Source: Chlamydiales bacterium (lineage in GTDB: Bacteria; Chlamydiota; Chlamydiia; Chlamydiales; JAACFD01). Taken from it: a stretch of DNA of 8,526 nt. Within the stretch, counting starts at the first letter, position 1. Each line of letters opens with the position of its first letter. The position numbers were made by a program, and so were the translations under genes. Below, in pieces: positions 1-5,989 of the stretch. Below the pieces are notes generated by a model. It was not told the DNA's origin. It worked only from the letters and a program-made list of their open reading frames with translations, and did no database searches. The stretch spans positions 1-8,526 of the forward strand of contig JAACFD010000077.1 in the NCBI GenBank assembly GCA_009937555.1, read 5' to 3'.

Positions 1-731
1 CCCTCAGAGCGTTTTTTATATACCCAGTAGGTATGTTGTTTTGTCCAAGAAGCCTCAGCCTTTACTTTTTTGACACATTCAAAACTATTTAACCACTTAG
101 AACCAGGGTAATTGAGAGAGACAATAAGCGCTTCATTGCTTAGCTGTCCTAGCCATTTCTCTGCTAAATTATCCCGCGTTTCACCGCACCAGAGCAGGCT
201 AGGGCTCCAGATAAACCCTGCATCACTATAGTCAATGTTCACTACATCTTCATGTTTAAACTGGATATGAGAGTCTAGCGAATACTTTTTGTTTAAGCAC
301 TCAGCTATATCATTTAAAGGCTTTATAAGTTCTACTCCTTCAACTTTATTAAAAGAGAAATAAAGGTGTGCTAAAAAAGCTACCCAGCCTATTGAAGAAC
401 CTAGAGCATAAAATGTTTTGTTTTTCTTATTTGCCTTTGCAATTTGTGTTTCAAGTCCTTCAAAGATCTCAATAAAGCTAGTTAAAGGAACTGTTCCGTA
501 AGTAAACTGCACTTTAGGGTACCTGCTTTCAGCTACTACCTCATTAACCCAGTTTCTTTGCCTTTCAGCATACATCCATTTTGTATCTACATGAAATAAG
601 TCAAAAAGGAGCTTTTTAAGTGTTTCATATCGAGGGTGCGACTCATTATCTAAACCAAATTTTCTGATTTTATCGTTATATACGGCCTCTAGTGGCTTGG
701 TGTCATAAGTCAGAAGCTCTTTGAGTGGCAT
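1..731 (-). CDS. DOT1-like class I SAM-dependent methyltransferase (C-terminus beyond the window)
   Basis: Reading the minus strand from the ATG at 731 gives 243 codons with no stop before the left edge. An AAGGAG Shine-Dalgarno lies 9 bases upstream, and there is no alternative ATG before an in-frame TAA near the transporter start. Seen: a helical N-terminus, then YGTVP at about 78-82 (DOT1 'YGE' loop position), the SAM-binding glycine loop A-L-G-S-S-I-G at 109-115, the acidic strand end G-V-E at 132-134, H-E-D at 160-162, a W-S-P-S loop at 175-178 where DOT1 has its catalytic N-N-F, and a late S-W-T at 228-230. The order and spacing match DOT1-type lysine methyltransferases better than other class I enzymes (inference from remembered family sequences). 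The usual Asp before L-G-S-G is Ala109 and the N-N-F loop is not conserved, so substrate and even activity are open. It could be a secreted effector or an ordinary protein or small-molecule methyltransferase. The gene is divergent from the transporter gene. Confidence 0.75.
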   Translation of the reverse strand, partial: MPLKELLTYDTKPLEAVYNDKIRKFGLDNESHPRYETLKKLLFDLFHVDTKWMYAERQRNWVNEVVAESRYPKVQFTYGTVPLTSFIEIFEGLETQIAKANKKNKTFYALGSSIGWVAFLAHLYFSFNKVEGVELIKPLNDIAECLNKKYSLDSHIQFKHEDVVNIDYSDAGFIWSPSLLWCGETRDNLAEKWLGQLSNEALIVSLNYPGSKWLNSFECVKKVKAEASWTKQHTYWVYKKRSE

Positions 732-740
732 CTTTTCCTT

Positions 741-746
741 CTCCTT
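741..746 (-). promoter_or_regulatory. Shine-Dalgarno AAGGAG for the DOT1-like gene
   Basis: On the minus strand AAGGAG stands 9 bases before the ATG at 731. It is one of the clearest ribosome-binding sites in the window and fixes the start, because the reading frame stays open upstream for about 38 lysine-rich codons that lack an ATG. Confidence 0.75.
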
Positions 747-779
747 AGTTACTTTAGCTGGCTTTTTTATTTCCTTTTC

Positions 780-806
780 TTTATCACAAAAGCTAAGGCT
801 TGTAAA
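780..806 (-). promoter_or_regulatory. Possible promoter for the DOT1-like gene
   Basis: On the minus strand TTTACA (801-806) and GATAAA (780-785) are 15 bases apart, and a TGT precedes the second box as in an extended -10. This would give a leader of roughly 40 bases ending in the AAGGAG site. The spacing is short and the DNA is AT-rich, so this is only a candidate. I find no better -35/-10 pair in the 122-base spacer for the plus-strand transporter gene. Confidence 0.2.
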
Positions 807-853
807 AGTCTTTTTTTCAGAGCTAAAGCAAAAGTCAAAGCAATAAAGAGTTT

Positions 854-2161
854 ATGTTTAAGATCATCGCATCATTACTAGCTGGATACGGCCTTTTTCT
901 AGTAGGCTTAAAGCGTTTTACAAACCTTTTAAACCAAGCAACTTCTGAAGTCTTTGAGAATTTCTTAAAAAAGGCTACTAAACATCCTATACTTAATGCG
1001 ATAGCTGGCATTGCAGTGGGAATATTTACTGTAGGTAATATCGTTCTTTCAGGCTGTGTAGCAGGTGCTGCTCATTCATTAAAAGTCATCAATCGCAACA
1101 AAGCCCTGACTATAGTCAACTACTCAAGAGTGGGTAGCTGCCTTTATGTCTTTTTAGCCGGATTTAACCTCAATATAGCTATTTTATGTGCCCTAGGTAT
1201 TTTTGGTATTAGCTATGGGATGCAAAAACCTAAAAAATGGCAAAATTTTGTTCCCCTATTTTTCTATCTTGGCCTGGTTTTATATGGCATTCAACTAATT
1301 AAGGTTAGTGCTGATACCCTGGATGATAACCCTGTCATGGCACAGCTAATTTCCTACACTCAAGTCTACCCTATTCTTGCAGTATTAGCAGGCGTTATCA
1401 TCATGTTTCTCTCACAAAGCTTTTTTGCCTCTATGGTTATTTGTATCAGTTTTGTGGGAAGCGAAGTGTTTACAGTAGAAGAAGCGATTTTATGCACTAC
1501 AGGTATTTACCTTGCACTGGCATTAACACGCTACCTGTACTTATTTGCTTTTGAAAAATCATTTAAAATGACTATGTCATTTATTCCTTACTATTATTTT
1601 CTAAGCTCATTTTTAATTTTAGTCTTATACTTACTGCAAGATACTCCTCTAAGTGTTGAAAAAGCTCTTTTATATACCTTTGGTAATCTTGATCCTAAGA
1701 CACAAATTGCCTGTATCAATTTTATTATCCATATAATCGCTACAGCTATCTTACAGCAGTGGATTCCCTCTTTTAGCAAAAGATTTCCTTCTTTTGAATT
1801 TAGTGAACCTCCCAGTTCTGCTCTCTCTCGCCAATTGATTCAATACCCCAGTTTCTCAGTAAGCTACCTACAGCAAGAGTTTATAGAATCTCTAACAGAT
1901 ATTAAGGCAATGCTTCAAAGCTTGTTCAGCTCCTACCAAAAGTCTCAGGATAAGTCAAAAGTAGATGCTTTGTATGAAGGTAACCAGATAAAGCTTAAGA
2001 AACTTGAAAATACTCTAAAAAAACTTAGCAAAGACCAGGCTCAAGAGAAGGTTCGTTCTGAGCTTCTTTTGCAGGCCGAAAAATTATCTCTGCTATATTT
2101 GCTTAATGAAAATAGCCTACAGTTTTGTAAACTATCGCGGGATATCAGACAAAACCTCTAG
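854..2161 (+). CDS. Divergent Na+/phosphate cotransporter-like (NptA/PNaS family) membrane protein, first part of an amber-interrupted gene
   Basis: Inner-membrane protein resembling Na/Pi-cotransporter II proteins, which import phosphate with Na+ using two inverted membrane repeats followed by a cytosolic PhoU-like helical tail. Seen: an opening G-L-F-L-V-G-L-K stretch (13-20) like the family's G-L-F-L-F-G-M-K, hydrophobic spans at about 2-20, 46-76, 90-120, 132-150, 170-200, 210-233, 243-262 and 284-301, then a polar helical region from about 320. The signatures are eroded. The first QSSS site reads V-L-S-G-C (64-68) and the second Q-S-F-F-A-S (188-193). The G-A-N-I-G-T-T sites read N-Y-S-R-V-G-S (89-95) and C-T-T-G-I-Y (214-219). 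Phosphate transport is therefore doubtful. Translation stops at TAG in mid PhoU-like domain, and the same frame stays open to 2458; the two parts total 534 codons, close to usual family length. The start has only a weak AAAGAG 3 bases upstream. Confidence 0.8.
   Translation: MFKIIASLLAGYGLFLVGLKRFTNLLNQATSEVFENFLKKATKHPILNAIAGIAVGIFTVGNIVLSGCVAGAAHSLKVINRNKALTIVNYSRVGSCLYVFLAGFNLNIAILCALGIFGISYGMQKPKKWQNFVPLFFYLGLVLYGIQLIKVSADTLDDNPVMAQLISYTQVYPILAVLAGVIIMFLSQSFFASMVICISFVGSEVFTVEEAILCTTGIYLALALTRYLYLFAFEKSFKMTMSFIPYYYFLSSFLILVLYLLQDTPLSVEKALLYTFGNLDPKTQIACINFIIHIIATAILQQWIPSFSKRFPSFEFSEPPSSALSRQLIQYPSFSVSYLQQEFIESLTDIKAMLQSLFSSYQKSQDKSKVDALYEGNQIKLKKLENTLKKLSKDQAQEKVRSELLLQAEKLSLLYLLNENSLQFCKLSRDIRQNL
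2159..2161 (+). other. In-frame amber codon interrupting the transporter gene
   Basis: TAG follows codon Leu435. The next 98 codons are in the same frame, open, and read E-A-K-L-I-N-Q-V-E-D-M-G, a natural continuation of the PhoU-like helices. TAG also ends the HD gene (TAG at 2461-2463, with a second in-frame TAG two codons later) and the M3 gene (3805-3807), so genome-wide amber recoding is unlikely. A nonsense mutation, a sequencing error, leaky readthrough and a split gene all remain possible. Confidence 0.8.
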
Positions 2162-2180
2162 GAAGCTAAGTTAATAAACC

Positions 2181-2186
2181 AGGTGG
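2181..2186 (+). promoter_or_regulatory. Possible re-initiation ribosome-binding site AGGTGG
   Basis: AGGTGG, one base from the ideal AGGAGG, lies 5 bases before the in-frame ATG at 2192 and 20 bases past the amber codon. It could allow separate translation of the PhoU-like tail. It overlaps the GTG at 2183, so if the site is used the ATG is the more likely start. Confidence 0.35.
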
Positions 2187-2458
2187 AAGATATGGGACAT
2201 GCAATGGATGTACTGCTTTCTTGCACTATTGATGTATTTAAAAAGCCTACCCTACAAAACCTATATATCCTTAGAAAAGTTTCTCAAGATAGAACTAATA
2301 CCCTCTTTAATAGAGAGAGGGTATTAAGTGAAAATGTTAGCAAACAGTCTTATTTTGACGTGGTAAAACTATTTCAAGTATTTAACAGCTTTTTATGGTT
2401 ATTAAATCAGCTAGAGCAAAAGTGCAGCTTTGAAAAACAGGAACTTAAAGATAGCTAA
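2183..2458 (+). CDS. PhoU-like C-terminal tail of the transporter, separated by the amber codon
   Basis: The 91 codons from GTG 2183 (88 from ATG 2192) are in frame with the preceding gene. Seen: V-E-D-M-G-H-A near the start, comparable with the 'E-R-I-G-D-H-A' helix of PhoU and of NptA-type tails; then helix-forming, mixed-charge sequence ending at TAA 2456-2458; no membrane span or signal peptide. Family knowledge: PhoU-like tails of these transporters are cytosolic helical bundles. Inference: this is the last third of that bundle and would not fold alone, so it is either the remnant of a recently broken gene, made by readthrough, or re-translated and assembled in trans. A perfect 11-bp inverted repeat lies inside it. 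The gene ends tail to tail with the HD phosphohydrolase. Confidence 0.6.
   Translation: MEDMGHAMDVLLSCTIDVFKKPTLQNLYILRKVSQDRTNTLFNRERVLSENVSKQSYFDVVKLFQVFNSFLWLLNQLEQKCSFEKQELKDS
2296..2326. repeat. Perfect 11-bp inverted repeat with 9-base loop
   Basis: Arms TAATACCCTCT (2296-2306) and AGAGGGTATTA (2316-2326) are exact reverse complements, separated by 9 bases whose ends can add a G-T and a T-A pair. It lies within the PhoU-like tail and encodes T-N-T-L-F-N-R-E-R-V-L. There is no T-tract on either side, so it is not a standard terminator. It may be an RNA hairpin, a dimeric-protein site or a small palindromic repeat. Confidence 0.75.
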
Positions 2459-2465
2459 GGCTATC
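2450..2465. terminator. Short hairpin shared by two convergent gene ends
   Basis: GATAGC (2450-2455) and GCTATC (2460-2465) form a 6-bp stem around a 4-base loop. The TAA of the plus-strand gene lies in the loop and the TAG of the minus-strand HD gene lies in a stem arm. On the minus strand the stem is followed by TTTAAGTT, a weak U-tract. It could serve as a minimal terminator for the HD gene; on the plus strand no T-run follows. Confidence 0.4.
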
Positions 2466-3744
2466 GATATGCCTTGGGAAGCATCGCTTTTACTTTACTT
2501 TCTATGTTAGACTTAAAGTATAGATATATCTCTGATGGTGCATAAGGAATTTGGCTGTACACAGATGATTGCTCTGCTGCAAAGCTGACATCATTATCAT
2601 CATTATATATTACTGCAGGTGTGTGTGCTGATGGCTCATCAAGAGAAGTATGGTGAAAATATACTGCATCTTTGAACTGGTCTTTAATCTTCTTCAAAGC
2701 CTGAGTCACAACAGTAGAGCGATTAAGTCTTATATAGCTATAGTCCAAAGTTCGCTCGGTAATATGTTTAGCACTTTTATGAGCAGGGTGCTTTTTATTT
2801 TTAGAAGCTAGTGCCACTTCATTTAATACTTGAATATCACTAATCGCTAAAAGGTCTTTATAAGACTTTAGAGGTATATTCTTCTTAAAAGCTAGTTTTA
2901 CAAAGTCCTGCATGGACAAAGAAAAGACATTCACTTTAGGGTTTTGATAAACTCTAGAAAACATAAAGTATCGAGACAAAAGTAATGACTCTGTAGCTTG
3001 AAGAGCATCAATATGAATACCTAGGGTATAGCCTTTAGTATTTTGACGCCCTCTTTTGCTTGGAAGCTTAACAATTTTCACTAGCTTTAGCACTTGTTCA
3101 TAATCAAAAATACCATAAGCTAATCCTGTATAGCGAGAATCTCTCAGCAAGTAGTCCATACGATCAGCACCAAAATTATCATCGGTGATAATCTGAGATA
3201 ACACTCTTTCCCAGGGTGTGAAGTTAACTTTACTGTTCCCTTCAAAAAACTTCTCTCCCAATGCTAGTTTAGAAACGTCTAGAGCGACTTGCTTAGCACT
3301 TTTTAGCTCTAACATTTTCCATACTTCAAATAGTTCTGGTGACTGTATCATTTTATAGCTAAAGTCTTCATGAGACCCCTTAGGTATAAAAATCCTTTCG
3401 AGTAAATGAGAGAAAGGCACATGACCTAGATCATGGCACAAAGCTGCTAGCCGTATGATCTTCTTCCAGTACTTACGACTTTCTGGAGTTAATGCTTCTG
3501 GAAAATCTTCTTGAGAGAGGTGCTCTAAGTTTCGTTCCATGACAATGTTGCGATAAATTTTACTAGCAAATTGCATCGTACCAAGAGAGTGTTCAAAACG
3601 CTTGTTACTAGCTCCAGGGTATACTAAATAGGCAAGGCCCATTTGGTGTATATAACGCAGTCTTTGGAAAGCTGAAGTTGCAATTAATGCTTTCTCGACT
3701 TCGGAAATAGCTATAAAGCCATGGATGGGATCAAAAATATTCAT
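2461..3744 (-). CDS. HD-domain phosphohydrolase, SAMHD1/YwfO-type (putative dNTP triphosphohydrolase)
   Basis: 427-aa cytosolic metal-dependent phosphohydrolase. Seen: D-P-I-H-G-F at 5-10, F-Q-R-L-R at 26-30, R49 and H52 in R-F-E-H-S-L-G, the HD pair H104-D105 in C-H-D-L-G-H, H108, H113 in P-F-S-H, H125-E126, and D194 with D197-Y198 in A-D-R-M-D-Y-L-L-R-D. These match, in order, SAMHD1 R164/H167, H206/D207, H210, H215, H233 and D311/Y315, so the full metal and catalytic set is present. Family members hydrolyse dNTPs to deoxynucleosides plus triphosphate, often with allosteric nucleotide control. The dNTPase activity is inferred; related bacterial HD proteins can have other phosphate-ester substrates. 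About 230 residues of less conserved C-terminal region follow. The start has almost no Shine-Dalgarno, with AAGAG one base before the ATG, and a promoter candidate so close that the mRNA may be leaderless. Confidence 0.9.
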   Translation of the reverse strand: MNIFDPIHGFIAISEVEKALIATSAFQRLRYIHQMGLAYLVYPGASNKRFEHSLGTMQFASKIYRNIVMERNLEHLSQEDFPEALTPESRKYWKKIIRLAALCHDLGHVPFSHLLERIFIPKGSHEDFSYKMIQSPELFEVWKMLELKSAKQVALDVSKLALGEKFFEGNSKVNFTPWERVLSQIITDDNFGADRMDYLLRDSRYTGLAYGIFDYEQVLKLVKIVKLPSKRGRQNTKGYTLGIHIDALQATESLLLSRYFMFSRVYQNPKVNVFSLSMQDFVKLAFKKNIPLKSYKDLLAISDIQVLNEVALASKNKKHPAHKSAKHITERTLDYSYIRLNRSTVVTQALKKIKDQFKDAVYFHHTSLDEPSAHTPAVIYNDDNDVSFAAEQSSVYSQIPYAPSEIYLYFKSNIESKVKAMLPKAYR

Positions 3745-3751
3745 ACTCTTT

Positions 3752-3781
3752 AGTATAAGCTATTTTATGGGTTATCGTCAT
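3752..3781 (-). promoter_or_regulatory. Candidate promoter of the HD gene, implying a leaderless transcript
   Basis: On the minus strand ATGACG (3776-3781, 4 of 6 matches to TTGACA) and TATACT (3752-3757, 5 of 6 matches to TATAAT) are 18 bases apart. The -10 box ends only 7 bases before the ATG, so transcription would start at or next to the initiation codon, in line with the poor ribosome-binding site. Confidence 0.35.
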
Positions 3782-3795
3782 GATATTTTTTTATA

Positions 3796-3820
3796 AGACT
3801 TGGACTAAGTGTCCAAGCCT
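3796..3820 (-). terminator. Stem-loop at the end of the M3 peptidase gene, stop codon in the loop
   Basis: On the minus strand AGGCTTGGAC, loop ACTTA, GTCCAAGTCT forms a 10-bp stem with one G-U pair. The TAG stop of the peptidase begins at the loop's last two bases. The tail TATAAAAAAATA is not a U-tract, so this is not a canonical intrinsic terminator. It may be an mRNA-stabilising or weakly terminating hairpin separating the peptidase from the HD gene, which has its own promoter candidate just downstream. Confidence 0.45.
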
Positions 3821-5865
3821 AAATCTTCGATAAAAGCTTCTTGAGAAGGTTTACGCTTTAGGTAATCTTCCATTAAAAAGTTAGGGTCTAGTCCCCCACC
3901 TTTATTAAGAATCTTATCAAAGTACTTTCTTCCTTCAGCGGACTTTAAAAGACCATTTTTTTGCTTTATCTCATTAAAGATATCTAAAGCAAATACTTTT
4001 GCCCAAAGGTAACTATAGTATTTAGCCCCATACCCCATTAAATGTCCAAAAGCAGACTCAAAATGGTTTTCTTTTTCAAAGTAGATCTCGCTATTCATTT
4101 CACAACTAAGCTGCTTGAATAAAGCACCAACCTGCTTAGAATCCCCTTTCTCAAATAGCATCAGTGATAACCTTGTTAACACAAGCTGTCTTAGGGTATG
4201 TCTGCCTGAGTCAAAACGTTTACTTAGTATCTTTTTATCTAAAAGAGCTTCATCTACCACTTGCTTAGTTTCGTAGTGCTGACTAAGATCCTTTAGAATA
4301 TCTTTTTCCCATAACCACTCTTCAAGTATTTGTGAAGGAAGCTCTACAAAGTCCATTTTTGTGTAGTAACCTGCTAGACTAGGCATTTGAGCTTGCCCAC
4401 TTAAAGCATGAAGGGCATGACCCATTTCATGGAAGAAAGTATTGACCTCATTAAACATCAGAAGCGAAGGTTTATCTTTACTAGGTTTAGTAAAGTTAGC
4501 GATCACTAAGTTAAGGGCACTTTGCCATTTCCCATTTACCTTTAACGGAGGGCAAATAGCACATGAACAAGCATGAGAGTACTTACCCTCTCTTGGAAAA
4601 AGATCTAAAGCAATATACCCTAAATTTTGCCCTGTTGTTTTTTGAGTAACTTGCATGAGTCGCACGTCTGGATGCCATAAAACTTCATCTTTAAGTGTGA
4701 ATTCAAAATCAAAAAACTGTTCGTAAATATCAAATAATCCTGTGAGGGTGCTTTCAAGAGGAAAAAAATCAGATAAAGCTTTTTCATCTACGCTAAGACA
4801 GGCTTTTTTATATTGATTGGAGATATAGGCTAAATCCCAAGGTTTAAATGAACTGTCATTTTCAAGCTTTACCCCATCTGGAAGATTCTCTTTAAGCTCT
4901 GCAAATTCTTTTTGAGCTTTCTCTTTTACCTTTGGGTATAATTTATCAATAAACTCATGAACCGTTTTAGGGTTTTTAGCCATCTGACCATCTAGATCAT
5001 AAGAAGAGAAATTTTCATAACCTAAGGCTTGAGCCATCTTGTGGCGCAGCTCAATAACTTTTTTAAGGACACTATCATTTTCAGGGTGGGCACGGTTATT
5101 AAAAGCTAGGTAAAGCTTTTTCCTAACTGCTTCACTTTTGACATTTTCCATTACATGAAAATAGCTAGGGTAATCGGTTTCTACAATATAGCTACCCTCT
5201 TTTTGCTTAAGTTGTTTAATAAAGTCTTTATCCGCTCCATCAAGTTCATTTTCTGTAACCGTAATGTGTGAGCTGTCATTATTGATATTTTTTGAAAACT
5301 CATTAGATAGAAGCGCAATCTCTTTTTTAAGAGCTGTTACTTCATCAAAAGCTTTGTCTTCTAGGTGGAAACCTGCTTTTTTAAAATCTCGATTTAGATC
5401 TTCTAAATAGTAACTTTGCTCTTCGCTAAGCACTTCATTAGCATGATTTAATTTTAAATAGTCTTGAACTGCCTGGTAATAAGCACGGTTAGAACCAAAG
5501 TGCTCAATAGCAAATTGAGAGAACTGGTTATTTATCTCAATTGCTTTTACACGCATACTCTCATCAGGATAAGTGTTTTTTACCAAAGAAATAATTGAAG
5601 AGAACATTGAGAAAAAGCAGGCTGCTTTATCATAAGCTAAGATGGTATTATCAAAACTTCGTTTATTAGCTTCTTGCTTAAAGATGCGATCTAGCGCTTC
5701 TTTTGATAGTTTAAACACGCGCTTTTGGATAAACTCCAAATCGCTCTCAGTTTGTGGTAAATAATTTTTTATATCTGAGCTAGAGTCAAAAGCTGGTTTT
5801 TCAAAAAATTCTTCTAGTGCTGCAATTTCTAAGTTTTCCAATCTATTTTTAGTCTTAGTTTCCAC
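3805..5865 (-). CDS. M3A family zinc oligopeptidase (thimet oligopeptidase / oligopeptidase A-like)
   Basis: 686-aa cytosolic metallopeptidase that degrades short peptides; the length is near the ~680 of the family. Seen: a long helical N-terminal region, then the zinc site H479-E480-M-G-H483 in F-F-H-E-M-G-H-A-L-H, and the third ligand E508 in D-F-V-E-L-P-S-Q, 25 residues after H483 as in thimet oligopeptidase. Next come the substrate-binding segment G-H-L-M-G-Y-G-A-K-Y-Y-S-Y-L-W (607-621) with the expected histidine and tyrosines, and a closing G-G-G-x-D-P plus R-K-P-S segment. No signal peptide is present. The start is GTG at 5865: an in-frame TAA lies four codons upstream and AAGG sits 10 bases before it; TTG at codon 9 is the only close alternative. 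All catalytic residues are intact, so it is expected to be active in peptide recycling. The exact family name (PrlC, Dcp or thimet type) cannot be settled by eye. Confidence 0.93.
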   Translation of the reverse strand: METKTKNRLENLEIAALEEFFEKPAFDSSSDIKNYLPQTESDLEFIQKRVFKLSKEALDRIFKQEANKRSFDNTILAYDKAACFFSMFSSIISLVKNTYPDESMRVKAIEINNQFSQFAIEHFGSNRAYYQAVQDYLKLNHANEVLSEEQSYYLEDLNRDFKKAGFHLEDKAFDEVTALKKEIALLSNEFSKNINNDSSHITVTENELDGADKDFIKQLKQKEGSYIVETDYPSYFHVMENVKSEAVRKKLYLAFNNRAHPENDSVLKKVIELRHKMAQALGYENFSSYDLDGQMAKNPKTVHEFIDKLYPKVKEKAQKEFAELKENLPDGVKLENDSSFKPWDLAYISNQYKKACLSVDEKALSDFFPLESTLTGLFDIYEQFFDFEFTLKDEVLWHPDVRLMQVTQKTTGQNLGYIALDLFPREGKYSHACSCAICPPLKVNGKWQSALNLVIANFTKPSKDKPSLLMFNEVNTFFHEMGHALHALSGQAQMPSLAGYYTKMDFVELPSQILEEWLWEKDILKDLSQHYETKQVVDEALLDKKILSKRFDSGRHTLRQLVLTRLSLMLFEKGDSKQVGALFKQLSCEMNSEIYFEKENHFESAFGHLMGYGAKYYSYLWAKVFALDIFNEIKQKNGLLKSAEGRKYFDKILNKGGGLDPNFLMEDYLKRKPSQEAFIEDLGLDT

Positions 5866-5888
5866 TGAATGCCAACCTTATTTTTAAG

Positions 5889-5896
5889 TTTATAAT
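5889..5896. promoter_or_regulatory. Overlapping divergent -10 boxes between the peptidase and barrel genes
   Basis: TATAAT (5891-5896, plus) is a perfect -10 for the barrel-protein operon with a leader of about 85-90 bases. TATAAA (5889-5894, minus) would serve the peptidase with a short leader containing AAGG. No good -35 is found at 16-18 bases for either, so both are tentative. The rest of the 124-base spacer (5866-5989) is plain AT-rich sequence. Confidence 0.3.
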
Positions 5897-5989
5897 GCTT
5901 ATGAACTTTAGTAGAGCCTATTAAGGATTCTTTACTCTTTCTTAATATTCTTTAGTTAATCTTTTATCAAATTAGTTAGGTATTTTCCA

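Noticed and set aside
1594..1779. 61-codon minus-strand open frame opposite the transporter gene
   Set aside because: It lies wholly within the well-supported membrane-protein gene, and its hydrophobic sequence is the antisense of membrane spans; it has no independent support.
2159..2161. Genome-wide reassignment of TAG to a sense codon
   Set aside because: TAG is the natural stop of both the HD gene and the M3 peptidase gene at the expected protein ends, so reassignment is not supported.
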